DNA of 64,000 nt from Diprion similis (taxonomy: Eukaryota; Arthropoda; Insecta; Hymenoptera; Diprionidae), in assembly GCF_021155765.1 (NCBI RefSeq), contig NC_060114.1:15881501-15945500 (forward strand), in the 5' to 3' direction. The notes beneath the pieces were generated by a model that saw only the letters and a list, made by a program, of their open reading frames with translations, made no database searches and was not told the DNA's origin. Position numbers and translations under genes: made by a program. This document shows, in pieces, positions 27,401 through 39,400 of this stretch (positions within the stretch are counted from its first letter, which is position 1; every line of letters begins with the position of its first letter).

Positions 27401-30400
27401 ACAGCCACCCCCATAATGGAAAAATGTGATGCAAATTAACATAGAAGTAAATCATCGGTTTCCCATTGTTTGAGAGCATCCTGTAAGCAGGTACAGGGCA
27501 TTCCGTGCCAACTCTCGCCGTCTCCGATTTTGCTTCAACTTTAATGTAGAATTTCAGTGGTCGAAAAAGTAATCCCTGAATTATTTGAGATTTATTTTTA
27601 ACACTGGTCGAAGAGATGTTCTATTTTCACACTAATTTATATCCCAAGATCCGTTAATCAAAACAAAAAATCATAGCGATAAGCTGAAATGGAAAGAAAC
27701 AATTTTTGTCGATTCTTTTTTTTCGTGACTTGATGCATAAAATTACAATTTTCACGGTGTTGGCCACTTTCGATTTTCATGAAATTCTCACCATAAATTC
27801 ATTACGAAGATACGAAACTTTTGATACCGTAAACTTTTTTCATCCCCAACATCACGTTAGCGTCAATTTTAGTGGTATAGAAGTTTGAGGCAGTATGAAG
27901 TTCAGCAACTCTTAGGTACGTAACTTTGGAGCATCCGGCTTCCCATCGACCAGCAATACCTGCCTATCGGGATGGAGGAAACTTCCGATGGGTATTGAAA
28001 GATGTAAAGACTGATTTCGAATTCATCGGATGAATGCAGCATCCACGTGATGAGCGGGAAGAAAATAATTGGACGAGTCGTTTCGTGGATTTGCAGAGTC
28101 GTTCTTCGTTATCGTCGTTTGTTGACGTCGTTGTCGTAGCTGCGTAGATTCATCGAATGGTTCACGTCTACATCGAACATTGAAATGAATGCTTCCTGCG
28201 CCATAGAGATAAAGAGAATTCAATACCGCCGCATCGTGCCGAGGATCAAAGCAATTTCTCTTGGCTTTTTTCCTCCGTCACTATCGTCGGGAAGAATATT
28301 TTCATCATCAGGTTTCTCCAACGCGATCGTCGGTTGTAATACCGGGCCGAAAATGAGTCACAAGTGTATCTCAGAGGCAATCTTCGGGCTTCTCATCCGG
28401 CCGTATAACCGTGTAACCGTATGGTAAAAAGCTATAAAACAAAGAATGCGGTTAGACTCACCCAGTGTTTCCCACAGGATCGTAGCCTCGCGTAGAAATT
28501 GCTTCGGTAAATGCAGCTAACCGATAGAAGGAATTATCCGGCACGGTAATCGCAAGCCGCTCCTTAGGCGAGAGAAAGAGAGAAAGAGAGAGAGATAGGA
28601 AGATAGAGGTAAGAAGAAAAATGAGAAAAAGAAAGAGCGAGAGAAGGAAAGAAAGCGAGTCGCGGCGAAGGGGGGGGGGGGGGGGGGAGACCCGGTGCAA
28701 GATAGAAGATAAAAGGGTTCGGCAGACTTCCAACCGAAGTTCCAGCAGCACGCAGCCCCCGCCACTCGGTCTCAGCTCCGTGTCAGTCATCGGCTCGTAT
28801 AACATCAAATGCCGCTAAGTACGTACCGCTGAGTTAGAGTCTGAGTTTGGTTGATCCAACGAAATAAGAGAAATACGTACGGGACGAGGGAAGGCTGGCT
28901 GACTGATAACCGTCAGTGGATGGTATACCGGGCTCTTGTGAAATTTTCTCCTCGCGGAGTAAACAGCCAAGTCTTTTACGACTGACAACCTCAGCTCGCG
29001 CATGCTGCCCTCGAGAACATCTCCTGCATTCGTCATTCGTCGTCTTCGCCCCCCCATCCAGCCCGGAACGAAGTAAAAAAACGTAGGGGCCGAAAAAGAT
29101 AACAAAAAAAAAAAAAAAACAAATGAAGGAAACTTCTTCATTCGAAATATAGGTATAACTGGCTAGTTGAATTTACAAATGTCGAGATTTTTCTTACATC
29201 GAATCATCACTTAATTGGTACTGCACCGAACTTGAAACTAAGATCCCAGCTGCAGTTTCTTACTTGAAACTTTTTTTAAACTGATAAGAAAAACGAATTC
29301 ATTTTTTCAATACGGGAATGTTGGTCGTTGCAAATCAATGATCAGTTAACACTCGTTGGGTATCGTTGCATTTCGATTCATCGGACTGACAATGAAAGCG
29401 CAACTGGCACGGACTGACTATACATTGGAACAAGAGCGAGCAGGGGAATAGGGGATCAGGGGAGAACTGGCCGTGTACCTGGACGACTAGATAGGGCAGT
29501 TATAGCGCGATCAGGGCTCGGAGTAACGCAGACGAGCGGCATAGCAGCTCAGATAAAAGGGCGAGGGACCGTCCGGGACGATTTATGGCATGACACAACT
29601 GCTTGCTTCGAGCCGAAGGATCGATAGACGTGTAGCCACACGTGCGTGTGTATCTGACGTGTAGATTTCGTGTGAAAAAAAGGATATATGTATATGTATA
29701 TATATATATGTGGTGCGATGAACGACTTTCACAAAATCGGTAAGGAATATAAACCAAAAGTAGAAGAAGAACCGAGTTATTACTTAGATTTTGTTGAATA
29801 ATGATAGAGATCAATCAACTTCTCAAGAATAGATTGTGGATAATGTTCACGTGACAGATACAGTGGCGTCGAAAAGTTCGAGATCGTTATCACTCGAAAT
29901 GGATCCTCAATTCTGTAGATTGGGACGGAAAATAGGAAGAAGCCATTCACTTTCGACGAATGATAAAAGAGATTTTTGAGCGCCATATCCTGTTTATAAT
30001 GACCTGACAAGTGTACATAATTTTTATCGAGAACACTTTGGAACCAGAATTTCGGAAGTAAAGAACGACGTGTTCGAAAATCACATTCCATTTCATTGTC
30101 AAGGTTCATTCGATATCACCAAGAGTCTAAGCGATACCCGGTAGTCGTCGATTAATTTCAAATCAAGAAGCCCATCAGAAAGATAATCCTACCCGTAAAC
30201 TTGACCCAACCCAACAGGATTCAGTGAACTGATGTGAGTAAGAAGATTGATTTTCCATTTCTTGCAGTGGATCCGACCGATGCTCAAAGCAGGGATCCTG
30301 GATTATCGTTTTCCGTGAGCCCCGGTGATCACTCTGCGGCTGAAGGAACTCCGGTGAGACTGAGATGCGAGGTCGACCCTGGGTCTGGGAAGGACGTCGT

Positions 30401-33400
30401 CTACTCCTGGAGCCTTGAGGGTAAGGATCTGTCTCCAAGCCCCCGGCGACACCAGGACGGCGGTGATCTCGTCATTACCAGAGTCGACCGAACCTCGGAC
30501 AGCGGAAGCTTCGTCTGCAAAGCAACCCACCGCCTCACCGGTCTCTTCATCGAAAGTTCACCGGCAACAATCAGCGTTCAATGTAAGTTCTCCGTTCGAT
30601 ATTTCATTCTGCGTTAGTTTCGTTGTGCGACTTGCTAGTTGCAGAAAGAATAAAACTTCATCGGTGAAGTAGAAAAATTGGAAGTATGGATATTTTTTTT
30701 TGTTTTGTTAATGTTCGTTTTCATGACCATGCCAAACAGATCGTAAACGGATTTTTCAATATTTTGTAATTCATTAAATAGCCGAATTGGCAATATTGTC
30801 TTAAACTTCAATCATAGTGACAATAATAATAGTGAAATAATCATAATCCGATCAGGGAACATTGAGGGAATTACCTCAGTGACTACTATATGAACATTAG
30901 GGTGGCGCAAAAAAACCGACTATTTTTTTTTTTTTTCGAGTCTTGTGCGACAAAATGTTAGTTTTTGATGTTTTAAGAGCCCACTCCAATGGTCAGCTCA
31001 AAAAAAAAATTGAAGAATTCGCTCCAAATTTTTAAAAATGTCAAAAATCGTCAAAAAATTAAATTAAAAAAATTATATTTTCAGTATTTTTTTTGATTTT
31101 CAATTCATGTCGCGGTGTATTGTTATCGATTCTTTCTTACTAAATTAGAGAAAAAAAATTTACGAAATTTTAATATGAATATTAAAAGGTCGCTCGAAAA
31201 GATCTAAAGAAATGTACCAAAAAAATTGAAAAAAAATTATGAGCGAACTTTCAAAATTCAAATTTTGAACTGAAACTTTCAGAAGCTTATTTTTTTTTTT
31301 GTCTATAAAATTATATCGTGAGGAGAAAAAAAATTGAAAAAAATCGATTTTTGACGATTTCTGAGGTTTTAAAAAATGCGGAGCGACCTCTGAAAATTGT
31401 TTTTTTGAACTGCCCTTTGGAGTGGGCTCTTAAAACATCAAAAACTAACATTTTGTCACACGAGACTAAAAAAAAAAAAAATATTCGGTTTTTTTGCGCC
31501 ACCCTAATGAACATGATAACAGCTACTATGCGCATTACATCATGGTCGTTACCATGTTTACACAGTTTGAAGCATGAAAAGTATAGTATAACCTTGGCAA
31601 TAAGAGTTTTGCATGAGTGTAAAAGAATCATTCATAAGTGGATAGAAAATTTTCCAATAATTGGTGTCAGACCGTTTGAAAGAACCTTTGCAAGCTCGAT
31701 TATGTATGAGGAAGGATTTCAGACGGGGTATGAAAAGTAGATAAAGTGTAGATTCCGGCCACCCCTTCACAATGTGATAATTTCAATCAGAGATAAAAAC
31801 CGCGGGTGTTTCCCCATTGAATATACAGCGTCGTCACCACCAGCCGATGGTGGAACGGAGGGTCCTGACTCTCTCCTGACGCGTCGTTGACGGAAAAGCG
31901 TATTTGGCTCCCCCCACGTGCATTGAATGAGAGAATCAGACTCGTTCTCGGAATAACTGCAGAGAGAGTATCAGAAAAGTGGATTTTTCCGCACATTTTT
32001 AAAACGAGGTGTAAATACAAGTATACTTTATGTACGTATACCTACAAGTCACGAGTAACGCGATGATATTAATGATCCCAAGTATTGTACAACCTCCTGA
32101 AGCAGTTTTTTCCTCGTAAAACCAAACCAAATCAGCATTATAGCCTGCAGACGTTACCGCACCTTTGGTGCATCGGGACATGGAAACAAGTGTGGGAAAG
32201 GGACGTTTTTTTCGTCAGTTTCTTCTTTTCCTTCTTTCTTTGCTTTCTACTTCCATCCTTCATCCAACGCGCGAAATATCACCAAGCAAGCAATGCACAC
32301 TGTCACCACCGGTGGCCGGATATAATATATATATATATATATATATACACTATATGTACACGTGTAATATGCAGGAGGAATAAGTAATGAAAATATTATG
32401 AGAAAAACATATTATTATTACGCGAAGAGACGTCGCCGCGAGGGGGCGTCGTTAGCGCACCGACACCTCGTTATCATGTATCGTTTCATAATTATTATTA
32501 CTACACCCTGGCACTTCACATTCTCGCACCATCGCCGCCAACTACCACTGAACCTCCGTAGGTATGTACTGCCGGGCCCTTCTCAAATTATAACTGCGTA
32601 CCGCATTTTTATACAACTCATACCTGTACAAGTTAACCTGTAAATACTAAACGCTCGCCTCATTATTCAAAGCCGTGCGCGGTGCAAATTGCACAAAGTC
32701 ATGATACTCAATTAATTTTTTTAAAGTATTTCCAATTACGAAGGCGTCATCATCGTGGCAAAGAGGCTGACTAATTGTCAAATAAATTTTTTTAAATGAT
32801 GATATATGTATAAATAGGACCGTCGATGGAGATTTCAACTTAATGAAAAACGAAAGAATCAAAAAATTAATGGAAACATACTTCACTCTTCATCGTCGTC
32901 AGATCGCTATTGAATAATTACGCGAAGAGTGTATCGGTTGTCAAAGTTAATACAGGCGAACGTTAAGTTCTCTCGTTCGAGTTGACGAACAAGTTATGGA
33001 CTCGGTAAGTCACAACCGACTTGCTAAACTCTGCAAGCTTTACCCGGATATACTGTATATGTATAGGTACGATATTTTTAATTGATCACTCGTACCCTGC
33101 CTCTCGCCAATCCAACTCAGGCGGTGTAAAATATTCAACGAGTCGTTGCCGGCGTCGTGTTTCAACGAGTAGGTACCTAAACATGCTACGTACATGCTTG
33201 TTGAATTTAACGTTGAAGAGGTGAAGAAAAATAACGATAACAACTCTGAACGACCTGTGCTATACCCTCGTTCATCATATTCGCACGTAAAGGTGTACGA
33301 ATATCAACTTCGATAACAATAATCAAGAAACCGCAAAGGAATCATGCATTGAGCCCAGTCCCATGAGATTTGATGGTGAATTGACGAAATGGCAGCTGAT

Positions 33401-36400
33401 CTGGTTTTCGATTACGAAGTACACCGAAATCTCATTTCGGCGACATTTGTTACCGACCTTTCACGCATGCCGGTAATTTTTTACCGACATTACGCGTATA
33501 AACGTCGCCAAAATGAGATTTCGGTGCACTTCGTAATCGAAAATCAGATCAGCTGCCATTTCGTCATTTCACCATAAAATCTCATGGGACTGGGCTCAAA
33601 ATGTATGTTTCATCACCGCCGAGTGGCATCATACCGGATAGTTCGATCCATTCAGTGCAACTGTGAAAATTTGGCCAATTTCTGTGGGTGGTAACCAATC
33701 TGTAATTTTTTTTTCAAAATTTTAAAAAAGTAAAAAGACGCTCCACTTTTTGCCAAAATAAGGCATTAACTGCCCAAGTTTCACTCTGATCGCTTGAGCG
33801 GTATAGGAGTTTTGCTTCCCCGCGTTTTCGAGGTGTACAACGCTTCTTTATAAGCACCTTAATGGATGCTCAGTAATCCGTGTGAAGTGATATAACACTA
33901 ACTGCAGTACAGCTCGCAAAAGTAAAAACTTATCAGCAGAGCGTGTGGAAAGCTTGACAAATTCATAGTGCAATCAGTAGCCAATATAACAGAAGAGCTT
34001 CTTTCATCATTCATTCAATCAACACCTACGTACCTACCAGTCAGCCATCGGGTGCTGACACGTTGATAACTGAAAGGCGCGATCATTGTGCTCATATCGT
34101 GAGTCAGAGAGGCTAGGAAAGTGTCGCGATTAGGGAGGGTTTTTAGTGGTTCAAGTCTGAAAGAGTCACGAGCCAAGACCGAGCGGGGCACCAACATCGT
34201 GACATTTCAGTGATGGACCCTTCAGTGCAAACACCTTTGTTACCATCGTATGCATGGGTTTCGACTCAGTTACGGTCATGCTTGTATACTTCCATTCTTG
34301 GTATACAGAGTGAAAACTAAATGCTCATTCCATACCAATTGTATCAGCTACTTATTCAATTTCGAAGTTATATAATTACAGACACGCAGTTATGTGATAA
34401 CGTCGTACATTCTGTAAATGAAATCCCGGTATTTTAAAGTTGGTAGACACTTTTATCCTGCCTTCGCAAAGCATTTACTTTAGCATTGGGTAATATTAAA
34501 AATGGTGTGGCAGTAGCTCGATAAGATGTAGTATATATTCGTTTTCGCTTGGGTTGTCAGTTGTCAAGATGTATGCATTGTATAAAAGATCTCGTTTCAC
34601 GCTCTGCTAGGGTGTAGCAATGGTGAAAATATCAGACTCTCCACGTCGAGTTCGAGTGGGCGTCGTCGCTTCTTCCTTTCACATATCAGTATATGCAAGG
34701 GTTGCAGGCGGATGACTGACGGTGATACACGAGCGTACCTACCTCTCACTGTTTTATTTACACGGGTAAACACGACAGACCCGCGAAACCCTGAAACGCG
34801 AGATAGTGAGTGAAAAAAGAGAAAAAAATTAAGCGGAGGAGAAGTGAATTTTCTCATGACCTTGATTTTCGATTACCCGAAGGGTTCGACGAACGGATAA
34901 CGAAAAGCTTGCAACTCGTCAAGTCGCACATAAAAACGATGTTGCATTTTCACGGGACAATCGAGACTGCCGAGCATCCCTGGAGGGTTGCGAAGTTGAG
35001 AATGGGAAAGCAGTCCATTTTTTATTTCTCATCTGGTAATTCTGGTAAGAGAAGAAGTCTACCGGTACCCAGGGGCTAATAACGTGAAAGAGTCTTTCAT
35101 GCGATAAAAGAAGAAAAAAAAAAAAAAAGAAAAGGAAAAAAGGTACATACCCATAAGCGCAGAGGGAAAAAAGTAGCGAAGCACGCGACGATGCAAGTTG
35201 GATAGAGCTAGATGAGGGCACTAGCTGTAGAAGTGAAATAATAAAAGCAAAATAAAAAATAACCAGAAAGAGTAATGGAAAGAGGTTGACGGGGGCAAAA
35301 ATGCGATGCAAAAATATAATGGCCATGCACGTACACGCGCCCACACAAACAGGCGCAGGTGCACGCATGCTCGCTAAGTATGTATTGTATAAAACAAATA
35401 ACATCTCGTAGTCGCACGTGGAAGCAGCTTGCAGACTCACTGGTGAAGCGTTTCCATTTGGCGGGTAGATACACTCATACTTCCTACTGCTTACCCATAA
35501 CGAGATCATCGCCTCACTACTCGATAGGCACAGCTTCAGATGCATGGCGATATAACGTCGACCGGTAATCATGCTATCGAGGTTGGAAGCTTCCCAAATT
35601 GAATATCAGTTCGACAGGAAGTCTGCTGCAGCTGACAAAAGCAAAAACTTCGATTTATACACAGCCAAGGAAATTGCAGTGTTGGTCTAACGATGGTCTG
35701 GTTCTGTAACGGTCCATACTGATGCCCAATGGTGACTCAGACACTGATTACTGGCAATGGAAAAAGGTATCGACTAACATCTAAGATGTTGGAAGACTTG
35801 ATAAACGACTCCAAGTGTCATATTTTCGAACCACTACTACCCAAGTATAAAAATTGAATACAGGAAGTATGGAACGGGGTTTGGAATTGCGAATCCAAAG
35901 GATCGTGGGTGCGCCGGTGGTTCGCAAACTGTAAAACAGTGGGTACCTATAGACACGGGGTCCTCGGTAGAGCTGGGAACTCAATTCGTAAGGGGGTTTG
36001 CATTTTCATTGTCTCGCCTCTGGAGTTTTTTCCACCGTAGTTGGAGGTTTCGCGCGCTCTGGTTCGACCTGAGTGAGCTAATCGTTGAGTCTGCCTCAGG
36101 CTCTTTCATTTTTAAAACACTGCACACATACCGTCGACGACTGAACGACGACGCGTTTTCTCGTATTATACCCTGTGCGCCTATTGTGCAGAGTGTATAC
36201 AGGGTGGTTCGAGTTGATTTCGTAACGATAAAAGGAAATACTGCACGAGTAACAAACCGGATTGAAAATATTCACTTCGCGTAAGAAAATTTATAATCTC
36301 TTCTAGTTCGAAGAAAGGTAAATCGTGGATGGAGTCAAGAGAAGCAGTTGAGCACAAAAAAAAAATCAAAAGTAGAGATGAAAGAAATTCTAGTCGCCGT

Positions 36401-39400
36401 TGAATCTCGAATCGGTAATTTCGGTACGAATTTCTCTTTCCTTCTCTTTACTTCACCTCTTTCTCTGTCTCTCTCTCTCTCTCTCGTTTTTATCGCGATA
36501 GTTTATTGTTTGTACGCGTACACCGCCCCTTTGTCTTCACAGCTCTCATTCAACTGTACCGGAAAACGCGACGGGGCGTAAGCAGGGCGAAGAGAAAAGG
36601 AACGATCACAAACATTCCTACGATCGTACCTAGTTCTTTCCGCCGGTGCATCGTACAGACAGACAACCAGCACAATTTTACTTGCATATCCTCCGAGTTG
36701 TAACAGGGATCTCTTTGTTCAACGCCGGTACTGCAACGAGACTTGCGGCCATGCCATGGCGAATGCAGGCTCCGAAGTGCGATCGCGGGTCGTACTTGCA
36801 ATCGGAGATCCTCGATACGACCGCGTAAATCACAGCGCCAAAGGCCACCGCCATGGACCGCCGCTCAACCCCTCAGACATGCAAAAACCGTAACGGTTGT
36901 ACAGTAAAACCTCAGTTATACGTTTCGCACTTGTAAGTTTTTCTCGTTTGTACGTTGAATTTTTCTTGATCCTGGAAATTTCTGCCTGTAAACCATGGGG
37001 AAATGTTTTACTTGTACGTTTCTCGTTTATACGCTTTTCGCACTTGGGTATAAAGTGGGTACTATTTACTTTGCAGGTGAAAACAAGGATCAGAAAGAAA
37101 ACATCGACTCATGATAGGGTAGATGCTGAAATACCAGAAACGGATGAAATTCATTTGATTCAATTCGTTATGCAAATAAGACAAAGTTCTCCACCGTATG
37201 TATCGATTAGATATTCAGAATTATTGTGTTTTTCTATAATTTCAATCAATTTTTATAACTCGAAGGAACGTTCATCAAACACTGTATTTAAGCTTTTATT
37301 CAACCATTAACTCGCACTGCATCACAACGTCGAATTGACAACTTGATTTGAAAGGGGATCCAGATGTGCAGAAACGACTGGGGCGAAAACTGATATTCTC
37401 TGAAAGTTACAAGGTCCATGGATGCAAATCCATGGTACATATAAAATGGAAACGCGTTGGTACAGTGTGGATCGAAACTTTGAAAGTGAGAGAGGCCAGT
37501 GATTGCATCAACTCTGTTGGAAATGATTTATCTGAAACCACGTGCTCGTTTGATTTGATGTGCACCATTTTCGAACGACGACACACCCCATATCCGCGAA
37601 TGCAGGGCGTGAACCGCGAAGCTGCTTTCATCTTCGTGTTTCTATGGTGTAAAGTCTATGCGTAGCTAAATGTATAAATATGTGAAAGAGAAACCGATGA
37701 TTCAACGAACGAGCAAGTAATTATTCGCTTCGGATTCGTTGGTTTAATCTGCACACCGTGACACATGTTACCACTGCTGAACAGTTGCGAGTGTAGAAGG
37801 TAAAATCAAAGTGGCAGGTCTAAAATGCAGTGACGAATATTTGTTATGAAACCACTGCAATTTATATACTTGGTGGATTACTCAATTCTGAAACAAGATA
37901 TGAATAACAATCTGGACCGGCATCGACATCGCTTTTGAAGCGTCTATGGTCAGGTCACCCACTAATATCGATTTATCGACGTTCAGCTGTAACAACGAGA
38001 CGGCCAAGAACCACCAAAAAAGGGAACGGAAATTGAAAACCACTTGACACTCGCCATCCGTCTTGATAAAGCTTCGTCTCTCGACAATCAATCCGGTGAG
38101 CGGATAAATCGCTGAACACCTATAAGATCTCTGGTGATCAGCGGCGATTGGGATACACAATTAGCATCCCAGTTAATCAAGTGTATCTGTTGAATCATGG
38201 CCGATCAGCAACTCAAACGAACAATTCCTTATGAATTAATTTGTCTAATTTATCAAAAATGAAAAATTGCAGCTGTAACTTTTAACTAAACATTCATGCT
38301 GTAAAATAAATTCAAAATTAAACCATAAACATTATAGTTTGCTATGGAATTCGAGTCACGAACAAAAGTCACCGACCTCGACGTCTTTCCATAATAAACA
38401 GTTGACACTATGAACACGCACGCGCACCTGCACCCTGCAGTGGTTTGCGAAGAGTTTTGCACCGTCTTGTCTTCACGCGAGCTCCTAATTCAAGGAGACG
38501 TGAATTCCGCCCCCTGCTGAGCCAGATATCAGAAACGTGCGCCGCGTACAGATACGAGCGACGAGCTTATGGAATACGAAACTCGTCCGGGTGGTATAAT
38601 TATTATTGCAACTGGCGTAAGAAGTCACCGGCTCGCGACCAGCCTGCGGGGACTATGAAGTCAGCAGCTATATCTCAACGAGGATTTCTCATCCGAAAAA
38701 GAATCAGCTGGAGGGTGAAGCCACCTTCGAGGAAACCATACAGCCACGTCGTACATCCTTTACCAGCGACTCTATACCTTCCAAGTTTTTCACTAGATAC
38801 TTTTGTTTCATCATCACACGATGAATTGCCATCAGTAAATGTTTCACGGACCAAATCCTTCGGAACGAAATTCACCAGGCCGAGCTCATTAGATTTGTTC
38901 AGTGATTTAGTCCTGACACCTTACAGTCCAAGAATCGCGCATCGAGTACTACTGCTAATGGGCTTGTCAGTGACCATCTGAGTAAAAAAAGAAAAAACAA
39001 AACAAGGGCTTCTCCGGTTTCCTCTTCTTTTTCCGGACGCCATGCATCGAAAGAAGCCCCAGCGTGGTGCACTGTCGTCCAACTCCTACGGAGGCAGGGT
39101 GTGGAGTCCCGATATAAGGGCACATCGTGACTCGGTAGGTTGGTAGGTAGGTAGGACGGTACCTTGGGTAACTTGGCGAATAGGTACTTATCACCCCAGT
39201 GAGCTCCGGAGCCTAGTACAACTTAAATTCGGTGTGGATTTCAGCCTGATTTTCAGGCCCTTGACTCTCGGCAAACGCGTCCCACCCCATCATCTCCAAG
39301 GGCTCACGACCGTTTCCCTCGCCCGCGAAATCCCTGCTTCCCCATCAGCGTCGACTCCTTACGCCGCCGACAAGCCTCGCCGAGTTGGTTGGTACCCGAG

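Larger units (their letters stand above)
24536..30267 (+). other. otk intron 1
   Basis: A 5.7-kb intron between signal-peptide exon and first Ig exon (GTAAGT donor, TTGCAG acceptor). It contains TA and GA/CT repeats, a degenerate duplicated block at 26590-26935, a tRNA-like SINE head near 27178-27255 and an 18-G run at 28670-28687. No nested gene is recognised. Confidence 0.75.

Noticed and set aside
34919-35572. 217-codon minus-strand frame with hydrophobic stretches
   Set aside because: Hydrophobic and Phe-rich content comes from A-rich plus-strand tracts; it lies inside otk intron 2 with no homology recognised.
38445-38981. 178-codon plus-strand frame in otk intron 2
   Set aside because: No motif, no matching splice sites to otk phase, no recognised family.
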